Shown piece by piece: positions 58,629-64,000 of a stretch of 64,000 bases of DNA. Under the pieces are notes generated by a model. It had not been told where the DNA came from and did not search any database. It saw nothing but the letters and a program-made list of their open reading frames with translations. Both the position numbers and the translations under genes were made by a program. Positions within the stretch are counted from its first letter, which is position 1, and every line of letters begins with the position of its first letter. This stretch comes from Seohaeicola_A nanhaiensis (GTDB lineage Bacteria > Pseudomonadota > Alphaproteobacteria > Rhodobacterales > Rhodobacteraceae): the NCBI RefSeq assembly GCF_042654245.1, contig NZ_JBHSGI010000004.1, positions 1 to 64,000 on the forward strand, read 5' to 3'.

Positions 58629-61049
58629 TCAGGCCCGCAGCCGCGCGCCCGAGGGGTCGAAGGGCGGCTCGCTCAGGATCACCGCGCGGTGCGGGCGGCC
58701 CAGAACCATGACATCCACCCGGTCCCCCGGCCCCGCGCCCTTGACGTAGCCAAGAGCCAGCGACATCCCGACCGAATAGCCGTAGGCACCAGAGGTGACG
58801 CGGCCAACGCCCTGACCATCTTTGAAGATCGGCTCGCCCCCGGTCGCATCGGCCTTCGAGGCGGCGGTATCGCCCTCGTCCAGCGCCAGCACGACCAGAT
58901 GCTCGCGGGCCTCCTTCGCCATGTTCGCCGCGACGGCCTCCTTATTCAGGAAGTCCTTGTCGAGCTTCACGAGACGATCCAGCCCGACCTCCTGCGGCCA
59001 GTATTCCGGCGAATATTCGCGGCTCCAAGAACCATAGCCCTTTTCGATGCGCAGGCTCATCAGGGCGCGGCTGCCCACCGGCCCCGCCCCGAAGGCGCGG
59101 CCGGTGTCCAGAAGCGCATCGAAAAGGCGCAGCTGATCGCCCGCGGCGCAATGCAGCTCCCAACCCAGATCGCCGGTGAAAGACACCCGCAGCGCCACGC
59201 AATCGACCCCGGCGAGTTCGATCCGGCGAGAGGCCATGAAGGGGAAATCGGCGGTCTCGAGCGAAGCGTTGGTCAGCCGTTGCAGCAACTCGCGCGATTT
59301 CGGCCCAGCGACGTTGAAGCCGCAATGGGTATCGGTGAGGCTTTCGAAGGTCGTCCCCTCCGGCAGCGGCAGGGCCCGGAAGAACCGCTGGTGATACCGC
59401 TCGGCCATGCCCGAGCCGATGATCCAGAACTCCTCGGGCCCGAGGCGGGTCACGGTAAAGTCGCCCGCGATCCCACCGCGCTTGCCGATCAGCGGGGTCA
59501 GGCAGGATTTGCCGACCGCCTTGGGCATCCGGTTGGCGAAAAGCGCGTTCAGCCAGTCTTCGGCCCCCGCACCCGCCACGCGGTATTTGGCGAAGTTCGA
59601 AATGTCGATGATCCCGGCATTGTCGCGCAGCATCCGGCATTCGCGGCCCACCGGCTCCCACCAGTTCTGGCGGGTGAAGCCGTTGGTATCCACCGTGCCG
59701 GGGGTGTCCGAGAACCAGGCCGGGTGTTCCCAGCCGAAGTTCAGGCCAAAGACCGCGCCCATATCCTTTTGCCGCTGATAGGCAGGGCGGGTGCGCACGG
59801 GGCGGCCCGCCGGGCGTTCCTCGTTCGGGAAGTGGATGGCGAAGCGGTGGGTATAGACCTCCTGCACCTTGGCCTTGGTGAACGCCTTGTCGGCCCAGGT
59901 GCCGAAACGGGCCATGTCCCAGGGGAACATGTCATACAGCGTCTCGCCCTCGACCATCCATTGCGCCGCGAGCAGGCCCATCCCGCCGGATTGCGAGAAG
60001 CCGGGGATGATGCCGTTGCAGCAGAAGTAGTTCCGCAATTCCGGCACCGGCCCAAAGAGCACGTTGGAATCCGGCGACCAGATCATCGGGCCGTTGATGA
60101 CCCGCTTGATCCCCGCCTGCCCCACCACCGGCACGCGGTCGATGGCGCGCATCATGTTCGGCTCGATCCTTTCAAGATCGTCGGCGAAAAGCTCGTGCCC
60201 GAAGCCCGGCGGTGTGCCGTCCTCGGCCCAGAAGCGCATGTCGCGCTCGTAGGCGCCGACCAGCAGGCCCTTGCCTTCCTGGCGCAGGTAATATTCGCCG
60301 TCGCGGTCGGCGACCGAGGGCAGCCGGCGGTCCATCGCGGCGATCTCGGGGATGGTCTCGGTGACGAAATACTGGTGTTCCGTCGGTTGCAAAGGCAGCT
60401 CGATCCCCGCCATCGCAGCGACTTCGCGGCCCCAGAGACCGGCGGCATTGACGACCCATTGCGTGTGGATGTCGCCCTTGTCGGTGCGGACGATCCACGT
60501 GCCATCGGGCTGCTGTTCGGTCCCCGTCACCGGGGTGAAGCGGTGAATTTCGGCCCCCATCGCCCGCGCCCCGGCGGCATAGGCATTCGTCACGCCCGAG
60601 GGGTCGACGTTCCCGCCATCCGGTTCCCACATGATGCAGCGGATGCCGTCGAAGTTGACCAAAGGGTGCAGCTTTTCGGCCTCGTCGCGCGAGACCTCGT
60701 GGAAATTCATCTTGTAGAGCTTGGCCTTGGCGGCCTGGAGGCGCAGCTGATGTTCACGCGCCTCGGTCTGGGCGAGATAGAGCGATCCGGGCTGGAACAC
60801 GCCGCAGCCCTGCCCCGTCTCCTTCTCCAGCTCTTTATACAGACCCATCGTGTAGTGCTGGATCCGGCTGATGTTCGTCGAATCGTGCAGCCCGTGGATA
60901 TTCGCCGCCGCGTGCCAGGTGGAGCCGGAGGTGAGTTCCGACCGCTCGAGCAGCACCACGTCGCGCCAGCCGAGCTGGGCGAGGTGGTAGAGGATCGAAC
61001 AGCCGATCACGCCGCCTCCGATCACGACGGCCTGGGCATGGGTTTTCAA
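58629..61049 (-). CDS. FAD-dependent dimethylglycine/sarcosine dehydrogenase-like enzyme with GcvT domain
   Basis: A protein of about 806 residues. The N-terminal half is a DAO-type FAD domain (AVVIGGGVIGCSILYHL) ending near residue 400; the C-terminal half is a GcvT/folate-binding domain (about 430-800, with GFNVAGPKSRELL and SFTGDLGWELH). The layout matches dimethylglycine or sarcosine dehydrogenases feeding C1 units to tetrahydrofolate. No ATG fits; the TTG at 61047-61049 after AAGGG is the likely start. A paralogue starts at 63374. Confidence 0.9.
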   Translation of the reverse strand: MKTHAQAVVIGGGVIGCSILYHLAQLGWRDVVLLERSELTSGSTWHAAANIHGLHDSTNISRIQHYTMGLYKELEKETGQGCGVFQPGSLYLAQTEAREHQLRLQAAKAKLYKMNFHEVSRDEAEKLHPLVNFDGIRCIMWEPDGGNVDPSGVTNAYAAGARAMGAEIHRFTPVTGTEQQPDGTWIVRTDKGDIHTQWVVNAAGLWGREVAAMAGIELPLQPTEHQYFVTETIPEIAAMDRRLPSVADRDGEYYLRQEGKGLLVGAYERDMRFWAEDGTPPGFGHELFADDLERIEPNMMRAIDRVPVVGQAGIKRVINGPMIWSPDSNVLFGPVPELRNYFCCNGIIPGFSQSGGMGLLAAQWMVEGETLYDMFPWDMARFGTWADKAFTKAKVQEVYTHRFAIHFPNEERPAGRPVRTRPAYQRQKDMGAVFGLNFGWEHPAWFSDTPGTVDTNGFTRQNWWEPVGRECRMLRDNAGIIDISNFAKYRVAGAGAEDWLNALFANRMPKAVGKSCLTPLIGKRGGIAGDFTVTRLGPEEFWIIGSGMAERYHQRFFRALPLPEGTTFESLTDTHCGFNVAGPKSRELLQRLTNASLETADFPFMASRRIELAGVDCVALRVSFTGDLGWELHCAAGDQLRLFDALLDTGRAFGAGPVGSRALMSLRIEKGYGSWSREYSPEYWPQEVGLDRLVKLDKDFLNKEAVAANMAKEAREHLVVLALDEGDTAASKADATGGEPIFKDGQGVGRVTSGAYGYSVGMSLALGYVKGAGPGDRVDVMVLGRPHRAVILSEPPFDPSGARLRA

Positions 61050-61153
61050 CGCGCTAATCCCTTGTGACGGTTTTCCCGTCAACCATGCACATCGCGACAA
61101 GACCGCGGCATGGCAAAAGCCGACATCGGGCGGCTTGCCTGCGGCATCACGGA

Positions 61154-62422
61154 TCAGCCAAGGCGGCAGGCTGCGGCAAGGCGCATACGGTCCGACTCGG
61201 CCTCAAGCGCCGCATTCGCGCGCGCCATGGCATCGGCGGCCATCCGGCGCGCGGATTCGGCAATCACCGGGTGCGCGTGACGCACCAGGCCTTCGAGACG
61301 CTTTTGAAGGGCGATCTGCACCTCGACCAGACCCGCGCCATCGCGCGCGATGGGCACGAAGGCATCGACGATCAGATCCGCCGGATCGAGAGGCGGCAGC
61401 CAGAGGTTCTGATATTCGGGCGGCCCCGCATCTTCGCCGGGGTGAAAATGCCCCAGAACCCGGGTGATGGTGCCCAGCACATCGATGGCCGTACCGGGAT
61501 CGTTGATGCCGGGCGACAGCGCCTTCGATCCGATCTCGCTCAGCATGATCAGGCAGAACCGCGGGTCCTGATCGGGTGTACGCACCCGGCCGATGGTGAT
61601 CGCGGCGGCGATGTCTTCCATCAGTTGGTCATCGCCGCCGGCAACGTGGCCGATCACATCGCCCTTGTGCACGAAACGGCCGGCAGGAGCGATCAGATAG
61701 ACATTCGCATCTGCCCGCGCGGCACTGGCGTTGATGCGCGGCTCGTAGATCGCCTGGACATAGCCGGTGTCCTGCGCGCGCAGGTCACGCGCACCGTCCG
61801 GGATCACCGTTTCGACCGTGAGCGGCTGGGCGCCCTGACAGGGCCGCCGCGCGCGCGCCTTGAAGGCCGTCGCGGCCTCCTCTTCGATGGCGCTGGTGGT
61901 CTGGATCAGACTGCCCCAGGTCTGAAGATGCAGAATCCACCGTATCATCATCCCGACGATCAGGAGGATCACCAACAGCGTCATGCCGAACAGCACGACA
62001 ACCCCCGCCTCGCCGAAATAGGGCGTGGACAGCAGGATCAGCGAGGCCAGAGAGTAGATATAGGCCCCGATGAAGGTGGCCAGCACCGTCTGCGTGGGCG
62101 AGTCCCGAAGCATCACCCGATGCGCGCGGGGGGTCCATTGCGTGGACGCCGACCGATGGATGGTGACAATCACGCTGAGCGAGAAGGTCGTGACCGCCAG
62201 CATCGCATTCGCGATGATGGTCAGCAGCCCGACGAGCGAGTCCGCCCCGATCGATTGACTGAAGCCATCGGGAATAAGATGCGCGAAGAGCTTGGCCGCA
62301 ACTGCCGCAACCAGACTGAGCGCGGCAATCAGGATCACCCGAACCCACAGCTTGCGCGCGACCTCACGCGCCTTGCGCGCCAGGACCACGGCCATGGCGG
62401 ACAATTCGCCAATGAAATTCAT
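61154..62422 (-). CDS. DUF2254 membrane protein
   Basis: A 422-residue protein with about four N-terminal membrane spans (to about residue 160; for example VLATFIGAYIYSLASLILLS) and a cytoplasmic C-terminal region (QDTGYVQAIY; EIGSKALSPGINDPGTAIDVLG). These motifs match DUF2254, a widespread family of unknown function. Start at ATG 62420-62422. Confidence 0.85.
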   Translation of the reverse strand: MNFIGELSAMAVVLARKAREVARKLWVRVILIAALSLVAAVAAKLFAHLIPDGFSQSIGADSLVGLLTIIANAMLAVTTFSLSVIVTIHRSASTQWTPRAHRVMLRDSPTQTVLATFIGAYIYSLASLILLSTPYFGEAGVVVLFGMTLLVILLIVGMMIRWILHLQTWGSLIQTTSAIEEEAATAFKARARRPCQGAQPLTVETVIPDGARDLRAQDTGYVQAIYEPRINASAARADANVYLIAPAGRFVHKGDVIGHVAGGDDQLMEDIAAAITIGRVRTPDQDPRFCLIMLSEIGSKALSPGINDPGTAIDVLGTITRVLGHFHPGEDAGPPEYQNLWLPPLDPADLIVDAFVPIARDGAGLVEVQIALQKRLEGLVRHAHPVIAESARRMAADAMARANAALEAESDRMRLAAACRLG

Positions 62423-62543
62423 CGCTGCATTCTCCGCTCTGTCACCGCCCCTGCGCGAAACATGGGGCGGACAGCACGAAACGTCCATCCGCAACCATGG
62501 GTGCGGCCGACGTTTTCACATCTGAAACCGCCGGCCACTCGCA

Positions 62544-63104
62544 TCAGCCGCGCATCGGCTTCAGGGCCTTGGCCCATTTCGCGAGTTCCGCGAACATGCC
62601 TGCGGCGCCATCCGCCATTTCCTTGTTCGGTGTGAAGGTGCCGTCTTCGATGAATTTCGGGAAGAAAGGCACAGGCACCACGCCCGGCAGGGCAACCATG
62701 CTCAGATTGACCATCAGCATCCGCAGTTCCTGCGCCGAGCGAAGTCCGCCGGAAACGCCGCCATAGCTGACAAGCCCGGCCGGCTTGTATTTCCACTCCT
62801 GCGACAGGCACTGAAGCGCGTTGACCAGCGAGGCGGGAGGGAAAAAGTCATATTCCGGCGTGACAAAGACGAAGGCGTCGGCGTCGTCGATGATCGCGCT
62901 CCACCGCTTGGTGTGGTCCTTGGTGTATTCCTTCTTGGCCGGATGGTTCGGCTCGTCCAGAAGCGGCAGTCCGATATCGGCCAGATCGACCGTTTCGACT
63001 TCGAAACCGTCCTGCTTCCTGGCCGCCTCGGTGACCCATTTTCCCACGGTCGGCCCGATCCGACCGGGCCGGGTGGAGCCGATGATGATTTTGACTTTCA
63101 ACAT
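62544..63104 (-). CDS. NADPH-dependent FMN reductase
   Basis: A 186-residue flavodoxin-like protein: VKIIIGSTRPGRIGPTVGKWV with the phosphate-binding loop, FVTPEYDFFPPASLVNALQ and GLVSYGGVSGGLRSAQ. Typical of the NAD(P)H FMN reductase/quinone reductase family. GGAAA precedes the ATG at 63102-63104. Confidence 0.9.
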   Translation of the reverse strand: MLKVKIIIGSTRPGRIGPTVGKWVTEAARKQDGFEVETVDLADIGLPLLDEPNHPAKKEYTKDHTKRWSAIIDDADAFVFVTPEYDFFPPASLVNALQCLSQEWKYKPAGLVSYGGVSGGLRSAQELRMLMVNLSMVALPGVVPVPFFPKFIEDGTFTPNKEMADGAAGMFAELAKWAKALKPMRG

Positions 63105-63373
63105 GTTTGATTTCCTTTCGTCTCTACCGAGTCCTGCGCCCAGGCATCGGTGTGCTGTCGGTTCGTTACCGCCGTGAACCATAGGGCGCATGGCTGCCGC
63201 CGCAAGACGGCACATCGGAGATACCGGGTCCGCTCAGGCAACCGCCGAATCCTGCCTCGCCCTCAATGCGAACCGCCAATCTACCCGCAGAAGCGACATA
63301 CGCTGTCGGAAAACGGCTTGCCCGCGCCCCGGTGGACAGCGACTGTGCCGTCAGATCGAGCTCCGGAGGCCCC
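63105..63373. other. Divergent intergenic region
   Basis: No gene supported. It separates the FMN reductase and the second FAD dehydrogenase and must hold both promoters. No clear -35/-10 pair or operator was seen. Confidence 0.4.
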
Positions 63374-64000
63374 ATGAAAACCACCACCCGTGTCGTCGTC
63401 ATCGGCGGAGGCGTCGTCGGATGTTCCGTCCTCTATCATCTGACCAAACTTGGCTGGTCCGACGTCATGCTGGTCGAACGGTCCGAGCTGACTTCCGGTT
63501 CCACCTGGCACGCGGCGGGCGGGTTCCACACCCTGAACGGCGACACCAACATGGCGGCCCTGCAAGGCTATACCATCCGCCTTTACAAGGAGCTGGAGGC
63601 CATTACCGGCATGTCCTGCGGGCTGCACCACGTGGGCGGGATCACGCTGGCGGACAATCAGGACCGCTTCGACATGTTGCTGGCCGAACGCGCCAAGCAT
63701 CGGTTCATGGGTCTGGAAACCGAGATCGTGACGCCTGAAGAGATCGCAAAGATCGCCCCGATCACCAACCTCGACGGGATCATCGGCGCGCTCTACGACC
63801 CGCTGGACGGGCACCTCGACCCCTCGGGGACGACCCACGCCTATGCCAAGGCCGCGCGGATGGGCGGCGCCACGATCGAAACGCATTGCATGGTGCGCGA
63901 GACCAACCAGCGCGCGGACGGCACCTGGGACGTGGTGACGGACAAGGGGACCATCCATGCCGAGCATGTGGTCAACGCGGGCGGGCTCTGGGCGCGCGAG
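63374..64000 (+). CDS. FAD-dependent dimethylglycine/sarcosine dehydrogenase-like enzyme, N-terminal part, cut by window edge
   Basis: The first 209 codons of a paralogue of the gene at 58629-61049. Both share RVVVIGGGVVGCSVLYHL-type FAD binding, then LVERSELTSGSTWHAA and DPSGTTHAYAKAAR. GGAGG (63364-63368) precedes the ATG. It runs off the right end still in the FAD domain, so whether it has the GcvT domain is unknown. Confidence 0.88.
   Translation, partial: MKTTTRVVVIGGGVVGCSVLYHLTKLGWSDVMLVERSELTSGSTWHAAGGFHTLNGDTNMAALQGYTIRLYKELEAITGMSCGLHHVGGITLADNQDRFDMLLAERAKHRFMGLETEIVTPEEIAKIAPITNLDGIIGALYDPLDGHLDPSGTTHAYAKAARMGGATIETHCMVRETNQRADGTWDVVTDKGTIHAEHVVNAGGLWARE

Overview
High-GC (mid-60s %) chromosomal segment of an alphaproteobacterium, most probably Rhodobacterales (Roseobacter/Paracoccus-type). 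The host genes support this: a VPLPA-CTERM protein, a TRAP transporter, a hut cluster that uses the HutF/HutG route, dimethylglycine-dehydrogenase-like paralogues and a tRNA-Val locus. All family calls come from reading the translated sequence; no database search was run.

Positions 1 to about 18,050 are most of a temperate prophage inserted at the 3' end of a tRNA-Val(TAC) gene. Its left end lies outside the window. A control region (8477-9090) has a leftward Cro-like gene and a rightward CI-like gene separated by a short operator region. Leftward genes run through a small DNA-binding protein, tandem HTH proteins, an adenine methyltransferase, an ASCH-like protein and a zinc-finger protein to a replication initiator with iterons inside its coding sequence (a likely phage origin). 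They continue with a NusG-like antiterminator, an intrinsic terminator, a phage tRNA(CAT), an iteron array, the small terminase, a conserved protein and the start of the large terminase. Rightward genes start at a consensus promoter (9250-9278) overlapped by the same 15-bp operator. They are packed with ATGA overlaps: small proteins, a DUF2303 protein, a C5-cytosine methyltransferase with a repetitive recognition region, DUF4031, HNH, excisionase-like and tyrosine integrase genes. A WYL-TerB gene in the opposite orientation to its neighbours (7626-8465) looks like accessory cargo.

Positions 18,084-31,260 are host housekeeping and surface genes: phosphatase, LysR regulator, YciI protein, a second tRNA-Val, HU protein, CatB-type acetyltransferase, lon with a heat-shock-like promoter, a beta-helix VPLPA-CTERM protein, an RTX-like fragment, a DUF1444-like protein, tgt, a DUF892 protein, an SPFH/NfeD pair, an AT-rich orphan membrane gene, sufT and an A-type Fe-S carrier.

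Positions 31,260-39,157 hold a divergent MarR/P450 pair with two palindromic operators, an M48 peptidase, a PIN protein overlapping an RlmI-like methyltransferase, glnE and a YbaK protein. Positions 39,172-52,007 are an amino-acid catabolism block. hutIHGU faces hutFC, giving a complete five-step histidine to glutamate pathway with its repressor. A TRAP transporter, an Lrp-type regulator, arginase and an ornithine-cyclodeaminase-type enzyme follow.

Positions 52,065-64,000 contain a secreted caspase-like protein with a peptidoglycan-binding domain, an HNH protein, an RluE-like pseudouridine synthase, VOC and ABM proteins, a carboxylesterase overlapping an AlkA-type glycosylase, an MFS transporter, a large FAD/GcvT dehydrogenase, a DUF2254 membrane protein, an FMN reductase, and the 5' part of a second FAD dehydrogenase that runs off the right edge.
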